NCBI RefSeq assembly: GCF_001578885.1
Contig: NZ_KQ969495.1
Location: forward strand, 851,123 to 915,122
Origin: Streptococcus sp. DD12
Lineage (GTDB): Bacteria > Bacillota > Bacilli > Lactobacillales > Streptococcaceae
Reading direction: 5' to 3'
DNA length: 64,000 nucleotides
The notes below the pieces were generated by a model. It did not search any database and was not told where the DNA came from. It was given only the letters and a program-made list of their open reading frames with translations. Shown piece by piece: positions 46,223 through 54,794 of the stretch. How positions within the stretch are numbered: position 1 is the first letter of the stretch; each line of letters begins with the position of its first letter. A program made the translations under genes and the position numbers.

Positions 46223-47155
46223 TTAGCCTTCAAAGCTAGCTGTCAATTGTGGCACCACTTGTTTCTTACGTGAAACAGCACCTGGTAAAAAGGCATGGTT
46301 ATTTTCCAAAGCAAAGTCAAAGGCTGCTTCAACCTTGTCTGGGTTAGCGCCTAGCGCCAAAATTTCAGAGTTAGAGTTGACGATGTCTGTAATCATCAAA
46401 ACAAAGTCTGAATAACCATTTTCAGCATTGGCTGCTTCAATGGCTGCTTCAATCTCAGCTTGGCGTTCTAAAACTTCGGCAATATCAACTGTGTTGACTT
46501 GAGCTACCCGAACCTTATTGCCTGCCAACTCAAAAGTCTTAGCATCAATATCAATCAACTCAGCTGCAGACTTGCTGGCCAGATTGGTCCCTGCTTTTAA
46601 GAGGGCGAGGCCGTAAGTTTCCAAATCTACCTCAGCGATAGCAGCGAGTTCACGCGCCACTTGTGGGTCACTGACATGGGTAGTTGGTGATTTGAGCAAG
46701 AGCGTATCTGAAATCAAACCAGATAAGAGCAGGCCAGCCACAGCTTTAGGGACGTCTACTTGGTTTTCCTTGAACATGCGGTAAACGATGGATGACGCTG
46801 AACCGACAGGTTCGACACGCATGTAAAGTGGATTAGCCGTTTCAAAGTTTGCCACACGGTGGTGGTCGATGACTTCTGCCACTTCAACGTCTGCAATATC
46901 TGCGATGGATTGTTGAAACTCGTTATGGTCTGTCAGGATGACTTGTTGCGCGCCTTCAGCCTTTGCAGACGTCACCACGCGAGGCGCTTCTACGCCAAAG
47001 TAGTCCAAGGCGTAAGCCGTTTCTTCATTAGGTGCGCCAAGAGCTACGGCTTCTGCCTCAAAACCTAATTGGCGTTTCAAGTAGGCATACCCATAAGATG
47101 AGCCAATCGCATCAGAGTCCGGATTTTGATGACCAAAAACTAAAATAGTTGACAT
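46223..47155 (-). CDS. ppaC: manganese-dependent inorganic pyrophosphatase (family II)
   Basis: Hydrolyses pyrophosphate and so pulls biosynthetic reactions forward. The 310 residues have the DHH-family motifs [10 protein letters not shown] (about 6-16), DHN and DHHRV (about 97) and the C-terminal SRKK substrate loop ([13 protein letters not shown]). The start at 47155 follows GAGG at suitable distance; the upstream in-frame ATG lies next to the -10 box. Single-gene unit. Confidence 0.96.
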   Translation of the reverse strand: MSTILVFGHQNPDSDAIGSSYGYAYLKRQLGFEAEAVALGAPNEETAYALDYFGVEAPRVVTSAKAEGAQQVILTDHNEFQQSIADIADVEVAEVIDHHRVANFETANPLYMRVEPVGSASSIVYRMFKENQVDVPKAVAGLLLSGLISDTLLLKSPTTHVSDPQVARELAAIAEVDLETYGLALLKAGTNLASKSAAELIDIDAKTFELAGNKVRVAQVNTVDIAEVLERQAEIEAAIEAANAENGYSDFVLMITDIVNSNSEILALGANPDKVEAAFDFALENNHAFLPGAVSRKKQVVPQLTASFEG

Positions 47156-47186
47156 GTCGATACCTCGTTCATTTTTTTCACCTCTC

Positions 47187-47215
47187 ATTTTATCAGAATT
47201 TTAAGGCGAACGCAA
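47187..47215 (-). promoter_or_regulatory. ppaC promoter
   Basis: Leftward -35 TTGCGT (47215-47210), 17-bp spacer, -10 TAAAAT (47192-47187) with upstream TG. Confidence 0.6.
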
Positions 47216-47222
47216 AGAAAGC

Positions 47223-47250
47223 AAAAAAGAGCAGGTCGTGCTCTTTTAAT
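47223..47250 (-). terminator. terminator of the 47313-47930 gene
   Basis: On the minus strand AAAAGAGCA pairs with TGCTCTTTT followed by T residues. Confidence 0.75.
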
Positions 47251-47312
47251 TCACCTCGTCTTCAAAAATGGCGAGTCTTCTTGCTCCCTAGTAAAAAAGG
47301 ACTTAGAAGGCC

Positions 47313-47930
47313 TTACTTATCTTGTGGCAGGGCATCACCACTCGTTTTTGAGTCTGTTTGACGGTCCATAGCTATCACCTCTATGGTTGAGCTAGGGCTT
47401 TCATCTAAGATAGTGTCAGCTGAAACTGCAGAAAAGTTAGTCGCCTCTTCTTCCTCGTCGTCCATATCCTCTTGCCATTCTGCCAAGTGCGAACGCCGTC
47501 TTTTCGTCAACCAGTAGCCAAAACGCAAAAGCCCTCGCCAGATAAAGACAAGCAGACTAAGCAACAAAATGAGTACTTGTTCACCCAAGACACCGACCAA
47601 GGCCCAGGCCAAGAAAAGGGTCATGAGAAACTGGGGAAAAAGACGACCCAGACCTGCCTTGTCCTTGCTATAGGTTGCCAATGTTTCAGCAAAGAGGTCC
47701 AAAATCCCCCGTAAGAGGGTATTCTGTGGTGAGGCGCTATCTTCCATGGCTAGGATATCGGTTTCCTGCTGTGCTGGGACAAGCAGGACGATATCGCCAT
47801 CTTCATAGAGTTCTACCTTATCACCCAGAGCAATTGAAAAATCTGCTGCTTCCCGTGGGACCCGCTTTAAACGGCCATCGTCTTTGGCTAAAACAATAAA
47901 ATCATCACTAACTTTTAGTACCTTAAACAT
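47313..47930 (-). CDS. membrane protein of unknown function
   Basis: Not recognised. The 205 residues show an N-terminal small beta-rich stretch (about 1-55, MFKVLKVSDDFIVLAKDDGRL, SH3- or OB-like in pattern), two hydrophobic segments (about 103-120 and 122-140), a basic patch KRRRS and a very acidic C terminus (DDEEEE, about 160). The start at 47930 has GGAG 6-9 bp before it; the ATG four codons earlier overlaps that site. A near-consensus promoter precedes it and it is a single-gene unit. Confidence 0.75.
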   Translation of the reverse strand: MFKVLKVSDDFIVLAKDDGRLKRVPREAADFSIALGDKVELYEDGDIVLLVPAQQETDILAMEDSASPQNTLLRGILDLFAETLATYSKDKAGLGRLFPQFLMTLFLAWALVGVLGEQVLILLLSLLVFIWRGLLRFGYWLTKRRRSHLAEWQEDMDDEEEEATNFSAVSADTILDESPSSTIEVIAMDRQTDSKTSGDALPQDK

Positions 47931-47953
47931 GCCAAACTCCATTCTTATTTAAG

Positions 47954-47982
47954 AGTATACTAAGCCTATCTGTCTTTGTCAA
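47954..47982 (-). promoter_or_regulatory. promoter of the 47313-47930 gene
   Basis: Leftward -35 TTGACA (47982-47977), 17-bp spacer, -10 TATACT (47959-47954): nearly ideal. Confidence 0.8.
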
Positions 47983-48055
47983 TATAAGCCAAAACTGTAA
48001 TTGCTTCTCTCAGTTCTTAGGAAGATGCCCCGTTTATTTGACCCCGTCAAAATTG

Positions 48056-48064
48056 TGGTATAAT
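48056..48064 (+). promoter_or_regulatory. ltaS promoter (extended -10)
   Basis: TG-g-TATAAT with a TTTGAC -35 candidate 16 bp upstream (48037-48042). Confidence 0.65.
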
Positions 48065-48099
48065 GAAAAAAACTTTTGGTTAGAAAAAGGATTTTTCTT

Positions 48100-50292
48100 A
48101 TGACTATTAAAACGAATGAGACGCCAACTAAGGCTAAAAGCACTCTGGCTCGCCTTGGTAAAAAACTTTTGGCGCTGTTCAACACTCGCCTAGGTCTGGT
48201 GTGCTTCTTACTGCTTATCTACTGGCTCAAAACCCTTTTTGCCTATTACACACAGTTTGAACTCGACTTTACCGATGGCCAACAAGGTGTCTATCAATTT
48301 TTCATTAGTTTATTCAACCCTCTGCCACTCGGTTTGTTGCTTTTAGGGATTCCCTTATATTTCAAAAATAGCAAAGTTTTCTACACACTAGAGATTGCCA
48401 TTTACCTCTTTTTAAATGTGACCCTGATTGCAAACGTTATCTATTTCCGTGAATTCACTGATTTCATGAGTCTCAATACCGTTCTAGCATCAAAAAGTTC
48501 TGCTGCCGGTTTGGGCGATTCTTTTGCCAATCTGATTGAACCCATTTATATCGTCTTTATCCTAGACTTTATTGGACTGATTGCTTTGGTGCTGACGAAA
48601 AAACTCAAAAGTGATAAACGCGATTTCGGAAAACGCCCTAGCTTTGCCATCACAGCTCTTTCTTGTTTACTGTTTTCTGCCAATCTATTTGCTGCAGAAA
48701 TTGACCGGCCACAGTTGCTCAGCCGAGGCTTCTCTAACACTTATATCGTGCGGGCCCTAGGTTTTCCAGCTTTTTACGCTTACAATACCTACCAGCTTTA
48801 CCAAAATAACCGCGTACGGTCAGCCGCCTCAGCAGATGACCTAAAATCCGTGGAGGCTTACGTCAAGAGCCACTACGCGAAACCCGACCCTGCCTACTAC
48901 GGTATCGGTAAGGGACGCAATGTCATTGTCATCCACCTCGAGAGCTTCCAGCAATTTCTCATCGATTACCACTTGCAGGTCAATGGGCAATCTTATGAAG
49001 TAACCCCGTTTTTAAATTCTCTCTACCATTCCAACTCAACCTTGGCCTTTTCAAACTTCTTTAATCAGGTCAAGGCTGGTAAGACGTCTGATGCCGAAAC
49101 CATGATGGAAACTTCCCTCTTTGGGCTCAATCAAGGTTCCTTCTTTGTCCAATATGGTAGCACCAACACGCAACAAGCGGCACCAGCTATCTTTGGTAAC
49201 CTCGGCTACACGAGCGCTGTCTTCCACGGAAATGTCGGCTCCTTCTGGAACCGTAATGGAACCTATAAGCAGTTAGGATACAATTACTTCTTTGATTCCA
49301 CCTATATGACCAAGATGACGAATGAAAATTCCTTCCAATACGGGCTCAATGATAAGATCATGTTCAGGGACTCCATCAAGTACCTCGAGCACATGCAACA
49401 GCCTTTTTACACCAAGTTCATCACCGTATCCAACCATTACCCTTATACGAGCCTGCCAAATGACGAGAAGGGCTTCCCTCAGGCACAGACCGACGACGAA
49501 ACCATCAATGGTTACTTTGCAACGGCCAACTACCTAGATACCGCCGTAAAGAACTTCTTTGACTACCTTAAGGCTGCAGGCCTCTACGATAATTCTGTCA
49601 TCGTCCTTTATGGTGACCACTATGGTATTTCCAACTCACGTAACAGTAGCCTAGCGCCACTGGTCAACAAAAATTCGGAAACCTGGTCTGATTACGACAA
49701 TGCAATGATGCAGCGCGTGCCATACATGGTTGTCGTTCCTGGCTTTACGGGCGGTAAGATTTCCGATACCTATGGTGGTGAGATTGACGCCTTGCCAACG
49801 CTTGAACATATCATGGGAATTGACAACAGCAAATATATCCAGCTAGGACAAGACCTCCTGTCTCCTGATAATAAACAAATCGTGGCCATGCGAACAAATG
49901 GTTACTATGTGACACCGCAATACACCAGTTATGGGGGTAAACTCTACAACACCCAAACGGGTGAACAAATTACCAACCCGGATGCCTCAACCCAAGAGGC
50001 CGTCACAAAGATTCGGGCAGCCGCTAAAGAACAGTTGGCTATTTCTGATAAGATACAAACCGGCGACCTTCTTCGTTTCTATAAGGATTCGGGCATTAAC
50101 GCTGTGGACCCAAGCAAGATTTCTTATGTCAAGTCCTACCAGGCCTTGACCAAGATTGAAAAAGAAAAGGGCGACCAGTCGACATCCGTTTACTCCAAAC
50201 ACGGTAACCAATCCACACTGGATCTTTACCAAGCGCCTACCTACACGACCATCAACGGGACTGCTAGCTCATCAACTAGTAACACCCCTTAA
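48100..50292 (+). CDS. ltaS: lipoteichoic acid synthase family protein (LtaS)
   Basis: Membrane phosphoglycerol transferase polymerising glycerol-phosphate from phosphatidylglycerol on the outer leaflet. The 730 residues have five N-terminal transmembrane segments (within about 35-210) and an extracellular alkaline-phosphatase-like domain (about 265-610) with nucleophile Thr329 (KTSDAETMM), HLESFQ and YGDHYG metal-binding motifs. A C-terminal 100-residue tail is Ser/Thr-rich at the end. The start at 48100 follows AAAAAGGA. Single gene with promoter and terminator. Confidence 0.94.
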   Translation: MTIKTNETPTKAKSTLARLGKKLLALFNTRLGLVCFLLLIYWLKTLFAYYTQFELDFTDGQQGVYQFFISLFNPLPLGLLLLGIPLYFKNSKVFYTLEIAIYLFLNVTLIANVIYFREFTDFMSLNTVLASKSSAAGLGDSFANLIEPIYIVFILDFIGLIALVLTKKLKSDKRDFGKRPSFAITALSCLLFSANLFAAEIDRPQLLSRGFSNTYIVRALGFPAFYAYNTYQLYQNNRVRSAASADDLKSVEAYVKSHYAKPDPAYYGIGKGRNVIVIHLESFQQFLIDYHLQVNGQSYEVTPFLNSLYHSNSTLAFSNFFNQVKAGKTSDAETMMETSLFGLNQGSFFVQYGSTNTQQAAPAIFGNLGYTSAVFHGNVGSFWNRNGTYKQLGYNYFFDSTYMTKMTNENSFQYGLNDKIMFRDSIKYLEHMQQPFYTKFITVSNHYPYTSLPNDEKGFPQAQTDDETINGYFATANYLDTAVKNFFDYLKAAGLYDNSVIVLYGDHYGISNSRNSSLAPLVNKNSETWSDYDNAMMQRVPYMVVVPGFTGGKISDTYGGEIDALPTLEHIMGIDNSKYIQLGQDLLSPDNKQIVAMRTNGYYVTPQYTSYGGKLYNTQTGEQITNPDASTQEAVTKIRAAAKEQLAISDKIQTGDLLRFYKDSGINAVDPSKISYVKSYQALTKIEKEKGDQSTSVYSKHGNQSTLDLYQAPTYTTINGTASSSTSNTP

Positions 50293-50293
50293 A

Positions 50294-50327
50294 AAAAGAG
50301 CCTGAGAGTTGACTCTCAGGCTCTTTT
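50294..50327 (+). terminator. ltaS terminator
   Basis: AAAAGAGCCTGAGAG pairs with CTCTCAGGCTCTTTT over a 4-nt loop. Confidence 0.9.
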
Positions 50328-50418
50328 AGCATGTCACACCGATTAATTGCCTCCTAAAAAAACGGACCAAAGAATTTCAGCACAGTGCCCTCAAGCGACA
50401 GCGCCAGCTGAGCGTCAC

Positions 50419-50446
50419 AAAAAAGGCCAAGACAGCTGTCTTGGCC
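50419..50446 (-). terminator. trhP2 terminator
   Basis: GGCCAAGAC pairs with GTCTTGGCC; six A residues on the left give the U tract of the leftward transcript. Confidence 0.75.
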
Positions 50447-50452
50447 TGAGTT

Positions 50453-51736
50453 TTAGGCACGCACGGTTACCGCTTTACCATCCTTATAAAGGTTTATCAA
50501 ACCAGCTTGACAAGAACGCACCATATCACCGGCTTGAACGGGTTCTTCCAGGTGAATGGTAACAAGTTCCATTGGGTTAGGCGCACGGTCAATGCGTTCC
50601 CCCTTATCATTTGTCAAGTTTTCAATCGTCGCCTCAAAATGTCTGAAGCCAGGTCCGTAAAATTCTACACGGTCCCCTTCGTTGATAACATTCCGTTGGC
50701 GCAAGGTTGCCGTTTGACTGTCGGCATCATAAGCGACAACCTCAGCGATAAATTTGTATTGTGGGATTTTACGCCTTGCCCCAAACAACTGCTCATTTTC
50801 CGTTGGCGCATGGTAATAAAAACCTGTTGCCAATTCCCGTTGTGCGACTTTCCACAACTCATCAATGAGGTCTTGTTTGATAGCTTCAAAGGCCTCTGGG
50901 CTTTCCAAGTAAGCATCTACGGCTGCCTTGTAGCAATTGGTCACCGTAGACACATAATGGACGGACTTCATCCGACCTTCAATTTTTAGACTGTCCACCC
51001 CATTTTCAATCATATCAGGAATATGGTCAATCATGCACATGTCCACCGCTGACATGGAAAATTCTTCTGGGACTTGCCCTTCAATGCTCCGACGTTCGTC
51101 CCCAAAAGGCAAATCATAGAGATTGTATTTCCAACGACAAGATTGCGAGCAACCTCCCCGGTTGGCATCACGGTTTGACATGTGGTTGGAGAGCACACAG
51201 CGCCCAGAATAAGAAATACACATGGCACCATGAACAAAAGCTTCAATTTCAACACTGGTCCGTCTACGGATTTCAGCTAACTCCTCCATGGTTACTTCAC
51301 GCGCTAGGACCACGCGTGTCAAGCCCAACTCTTTCCAAAATTCAAAGGTCTCATAGTTGGTTGAGGAAGCCTGAGTGGAGAGGTGGATTTCCAAACCAGG
51401 GGCTTCTGTTGCACAGATGGTAATCAAGGCTGGGTCACTGACGATAACGGCATCTAGGCCACGGTCGCGTAACTCCCTAAACCAAGCACCGGCTCCCACT
51501 TCGTTTCCTTCATGGGTCACCATATTAGCGGCGACATAGACCTTCGCACCTTTGGCATGAGCATAATCAATACCTTCTTGGAGCTCTTCCATGGAGAAGT
51601 TCCCCGCACGGCTACGCAGACCATAGGCCTGTCCGCCCACAAACACAGCATCTGCGCCATAATCAACGGCAACTTTTAATTTTTCAAGCGTCCCTGCAGG
51701 TGATAAAACCTCTGGGCGTTTTTTGGTTTCTGACAT
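50453..51736 (-). CDS. trhP2: U32-family tRNA hydroxylation protein (TrhP2/YrrO type)
   Basis: Needed with its partner for prephenate-dependent formation of 5-hydroxyuridine at tRNA position 34, the first step to methoxyuridine. The 427 residues keep the four-cysteine iron-sulfur site typical of U32 proteins (MCISYSGRC and RGGCSQSC, about 170-195) and the C-terminal beta domain. Despite the peptidase-family name, peptidase activity is unlikely. It follows trhP1 after a 108-bp spacer that contains a weak terminator. Confidence 0.9.
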   Translation of the reverse strand: MSETKKRPEVLSPAGTLEKLKVAVDYGADAVFVGGQAYGLRSRAGNFSMEELQEGIDYAHAKGAKVYVAANMVTHEGNEVGAGAWFRELRDRGLDAVIVSDPALITICATEAPGLEIHLSTQASSTNYETFEFWKELGLTRVVLAREVTMEELAEIRRRTSVEIEAFVHGAMCISYSGRCVLSNHMSNRDANRGGCSQSCRWKYNLYDLPFGDERRSIEGQVPEEFSMSAVDMCMIDHIPDMIENGVDSLKIEGRMKSVHYVSTVTNCYKAAVDAYLESPEAFEAIKQDLIDELWKVAQRELATGFYYHAPTENEQLFGARRKIPQYKFIAEVVAYDADSQTATLRQRNVINEGDRVEFYGPGFRHFEATIENLTNDKGERIDRAPNPMELVTIHLEEPVQAGDMVRSCQAGLINLYKDGKAVTVRA

Positions 51737-51787
51737 GATTTTCTCCTATTTTCAAGATAGCAAGATATCACTGTGTGTCAAACAGCA

Positions 51788-51812
51788 TAAAAAGGGCATG
51801 CACCAGCCCTGA
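51788..51812 (-). terminator. weak terminator between trhP1 and trhP2
   Basis: On the minus strand AGGGC pairs with GCCCT and runs into five T residues; an alternative longer pairing GCACCAG/CTGGTGC overlaps it. Confidence 0.5.
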
Positions 51813-51844
51813 AATAGCAAACTCTCTCTGGTGCAAGAAACAGT

Positions 51845-52774
51845 TTATTTAACCTTATTGCGGTCAAATTCGTAAAAGCCAGTATCCAGCCCACGTTCCT
51901 TAGGATGGTGTTTTCTGACAGCCTCGTCCAACAAGAAGGCTTGGTCTTGTGAAAATTCCCCCTTGGCTAGTAAATCACGCGCCTGGACAAAGATTTTAGC
52001 AATCTCAACAAAATCATCTCCGGGACAAAAGATACCGTCTAGTTTCCAATGGCTATAGTTGTGAGCCACTAGGTCGGTCAACTTGGTCATCATATCGATA
52101 TCATTATTGATGAAAATATGCGTCCCGTGCTTGTCTTCATAGATGGAATAATGACTCTCTGGGTCATTTGGCTCAGCCAAGAAGAGACCACGTTCTTTTG
52201 ACTTGTCACTCTCATCAGCTTGGGTGAAATTATAATAATTCTGCAAAAGCGCCCGTTTAGAGTGATGAATGACAGAAGCCCCATACACCAGAATTTCTGC
52301 CGGCATGAGCAAGTTTTCTGCAATGTCAAATAGCTCTTCTTTGGGAATTTCCCGTGCCAAAACAGCCTCAACTGCCCCGTGGTCTTTCCAGAAATTAATC
52401 TGGCGACTAGAGGTGACAAAGACCGAAGTATCATAAATCAGTTTAAAGTTGTAGCCATCTCGTTTATTGACATAAAAAAGACCTGCATCACCAACGACCA
52501 GATAATCCACTTGGATTTCTTTCATCAAGTCCAAGAAAGGTTTAATCCTGTCCATCATTTCTTGATGCATCAAGGCATTTGCGGCAACAGTCAGTTCTTT
52601 ACCAGCTTCGTGAACCAGGCGAGCAATGGTGCGTATCTCATCATAAGTGAAATTATGTGGGAGTCGCAGGCCATAGTCCGCTTCACCAATATAAATGCGG
52701 TCAACACCAGCTGCAAGAAGCTCTTTCACCTGTTCGATGGATTCTGCTGTAGCAGTGATAACAATTTTTTCCAT
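51845..52774 (-). CDS. trhP1: U32-family tRNA hydroxylation protein (TrhP1/YrrN type)
   Basis: Partner of TrhP2 in tRNA U34 hydroxylation. The 309 residues match the TIM-barrel part of U32 proteins (IYIGEADYGLRLPHNF, VAANALMHQ, DTSVFVTSSRQINFW) but the iron-sulfur cysteines are replaced (VYGASVIHHSKRALLQNY), so it probably has no cluster of its own and works as a complex with TrhP2. The ATG is 7 bp from a TATAAT, giving an mRNA with almost no leader. Confidence 0.88.
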   Translation of the reverse strand: MEKIVITATAESIEQVKELLAAGVDRIYIGEADYGLRLPHNFTYDEIRTIARLVHEAGKELTVAANALMHQEMMDRIKPFLDLMKEIQVDYLVVGDAGLFYVNKRDGYNFKLIYDTSVFVTSSRQINFWKDHGAVEAVLAREIPKEELFDIAENLLMPAEILVYGASVIHHSKRALLQNYYNFTQADESDKSKERGLFLAEPNDPESHYSIYEDKHGTHIFINNDIDMMTKLTDLVAHNYSHWKLDGIFCPGDDFVEIAKIFVQARDLLAKGEFSQDQAFLLDEAVRKHHPKERGLDTGFYEFDRNKVK

Positions 52775-52781
52775 AACCCCT

Positions 52782-52790
52782 ATTATACCA
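52782..52790 (-). promoter_or_regulatory. extended -10 giving near-leaderless trhP1 mRNA
   Basis: Leftward TG-g-TATAAT ends 7 bp before the ATG at 52774. AGGGG lies in those 7 bp and would be at or before the start of the transcript. Confidence 0.55.
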
Positions 52791-52933
52791 CAAAGCCTGC
52801 TTTCCGGATAGAAGGGGAAAGAAATTAGCTTGATTTCTCTAGTATTGCAATACCATTTATTGGTATTGGTATGTAGAAATAACGATTTTTTTACAAAAAA
52901 GGGTCATTTGGATGTGTCACAGCCTTTATTCTA

Positions 52934-52942
52934 TGCTATAAT
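52934..52942 (+). promoter_or_regulatory. extended -10 of the 52970 gene
   Basis: TG-c-TATAAT, 27 bp before the ATG. Confidence 0.6.
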
Positions 52943-52969
52943 GGGTTTTAAGTGTACGAGGAGCGAGAA

Positions 52970-53257
52970 ATGGCTGATAATTTACAACGCCGGCCCGATG
53001 AAGACCAATCATTAGAAATGATTCCCATCACACCGGCCTATGAGTTTTACGAAGCAGAAAAACAAAAGGAGAGCGTCAAGCATCGCGACTTGCATTTTTT
53101 TGTGCGTCTTTTTGTCTATGCTATCGCAACCATTTTCTCAGGCTTCTTCTTCTTATCTCTGGGGCTAGCCACTTACTTCGCGATACCCCTTGCCTTGCTT
53201 GCTGGCTTGCTGTTGATGTATGCCACCTTTTATACCATCCATACGCTAAGGTCCTAA
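52970..53257 (+). CDS. small membrane protein, DUF3270-like
   Basis: A 95-residue protein with a charged N-terminal half (about 1-45, including ITPAYEFYEAEKQKESVKH) and two hydrophobic segments (about 47-67 and 69-90). Short streptococcal proteins of this shape are called DUF3270; the assignment is from pattern memory only. GAGGAG lies 6-11 bp before the ATG. Function unknown. Divergent from trhP1. Confidence 0.65.
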   Translation: MADNLQRRPDEDQSLEMIPITPAYEFYEAEKQKESVKHRDLHFFVRLFVYAIATIFSGFFFLSLGLATYFAIPLALLAGLLLMYATFYTIHTLRS

Positions 53258-53270
53258 TCTTTGATAAATC

Positions 53271-53312
53271 AAAAGGTCTAAACGAACCATTTGTCCGTTT
53301 AGACCTTTTTTT
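53271..53312. terminator. bidirectional terminator
   Basis: AAAAGGTCTAAACG pairs with CGTTTAGACCTTTT; it overlaps the stop codon of the convergent HAD fusion gene. Confidence 0.85.
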
Positions 53313-54720
53313 CTGGTGTCTGAGAAGATTCTTGGCTGGCTTGTTTCAAGTTGGATTTTTGAATTTGCCGATCAATTTCCTTTTTCAGGTCAGCCTCGGG
53401 AGCAAAGCGACTTTCCCAATCATCGGGTTTGAGAATTTTATGGGTGATAGGGTCAAAGTGCGCCTTGCCATCAGGGAAAATTTTTCCCATATTGGCCTCA
53501 TGCACACAATCAAATGGAATCTTGGGGTCAACGCCCATCAGGACAAATGACCCATAGGTCAAATAGAGCAAATCCACCAAGGCATCCACTTGGCCAACCA
53601 GGGGTGAGGCGGTGCTTTCTTTTGAAAGAACCTTAGCCGTGGCCTTATCCACTGCTTCATGCAGGTCAAAGACTGCTTGAGCAAAGGCGTCTTGGTCGCC
53701 CTGAGCCGCTGCATATAAAAACTCAACGATTTCCTCAACCTTGAAGTCCGCGCGGTGGCCGGCCTCCTTAATCGCATAAACTCGAGGCGTTTCCTGCGTA
53801 CGGCCATCCATCAAACGGTGGAAAGCTTTGACCTTGTTAAAGGCTTGGTCATCAGATTCAAAGACCCTTTGCCCTTCATAGAGAATGAGACCATAATGCG
53901 CCAAAGCCATGGCTATCCCGTCTTGATTGTTTGATTGGGTGATAAAATTAGCCTTTTCCTTTAGGCTAGGGGTGGCATTTCCCATGGCTACGCCAACCCC
54001 GACTTGGCTAATCATCTCCTCATCATTGTCTGAATCCCCAAAAGCCATCACTTCATTCGTGTCAAACCCCATGAGCTGGCCAACACGGGCTATCCCCTTG
54101 AGCTTGGATTGCTTCTTTGAGACAATGTCTATGGAGTATGGACTGCTCCTTGTAACGGTCATAAAAGGAAATTGCCTTACCAGTTCTTCTTCCTCACGGC
54201 GGTTGCAAACCATGACAACCTGATAGGTGGGTTCCCGCATCAGGGTATAGAGGGCTTTCATATTTTGTCGCTTGATGGAGCGGATGGCCTTTTTCATGGT
54301 TGACTCTGCTAATTTTCCCAACTTATGGGGCAAGGTAGAGGCCACTAGCTGGCCAAATGAACTCGTTCCTGCTGAGATGATATTAGAGCCCTCTAACCCA
54401 TCTTGTAGCCCCAAGGAGACTTCTTTGTGGTGACGCTTGGCATAGCGTAAAAGGGCATAAACCGATGATTTGGCTAATTGATTTTGATATAAAATGCGGT
54501 CTCGTGTAAAGATATATTGCCCATTGTAACAGACTGCGACATCTAACTGAAGATTTTCCATGTAATTATGAGCAAAGGCTGGACCACGGCCTGTCGCTAA
54601 TCCCACAATCAGACCATTATCCTTTAGTGCTTGAATAGCCTCTTGTGTTGACTTTGACACACGCTTACGGTCATTGAGCAGGGTGCCATCGATATCAAAA
54701 AACACTGCTTTTGTCACCAT
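53299..54720 (-). CDS. Cof-type HAD hydrolase fused to a MazG/HisE-like pyrophosphohydrolase domain
   Basis: Predicted dual-function enzyme of nucleotide or sugar-phosphate clean-up. Residues 1-265 form a HAD-IIB phosphatase (FFDIDGTLLND; GDSDNDEEMI near 225; VAMGNAT). Residues about 300-440 form an all-alpha pyrophosphohydrolase-like domain, seen in AFHRLMDG, KVEEIVEFLYAA and LVGQVDALVDLLYLTYGSFVLMGVD, with spaced acidic residues as metal ligands. I recall such fusions from other lactic streptococci. The tail is polar and disordered. GGAGGAGG lies 10 bp before the ATG; its promoter overlaps that of ansA. Confidence 0.85.
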   Translation of the reverse strand: MVTKAVFFDIDGTLLNDRKRVSKSTQEAIQALKDNGLIVGLATGRGPAFAHNYMENLQLDVAVCYNGQYIFTRDRILYQNQLAKSSVYALLRYAKRHHKEVSLGLQDGLEGSNIISAGTSSFGQLVASTLPHKLGKLAESTMKKAIRSIKRQNMKALYTLMREPTYQVVMVCNRREEEELVRQFPFMTVTRSSPYSIDIVSKKQSKLKGIARVGQLMGFDTNEVMAFGDSDNDEEMISQVGVGVAMGNATPSLKEKANFITQSNNQDGIAMALAHYGLILYEGQRVFESDDQAFNKVKAFHRLMDGRTQETPRVYAIKEAGHRADFKVEEIVEFLYAAAQGDQDAFAQAVFDLHEAVDKATAKVLSKESTASPLVGQVDALVDLLYLTYGSFVLMGVDPKIPFDCVHEANMGKIFPDGKAHFDPITHKILKPDDWESRFAPEADLKKEIDRQIQKSNLKQASQESSQTPEKKV

Positions 54721-54744
54721 AGGGTCTCGCCTCCTCCAAAAATA

Positions 54745-54760
54745 TGCTAGAATTAGTATA
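54745..54760. promoter_or_regulatory. overlapping divergent promoters of ansA and the HAD fusion
   Basis: Rightward TG-c-TAGAAT (54745-54753) and leftward TATACT (54760-54755) are only 1 bp apart, so the two polymerases should exclude each other. Confidence 0.5.
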
Positions 54761-54794
54761 ACACAATTTTACAAATAATTAAGGACCTTCACTT

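Noticed and set aside
50453..52774. Secreted collagenase-type U32 peptidases
   Set aside because: No signal peptides, and the tandem YrrN/YrrO-like pairing fits tRNA hydroxylation.
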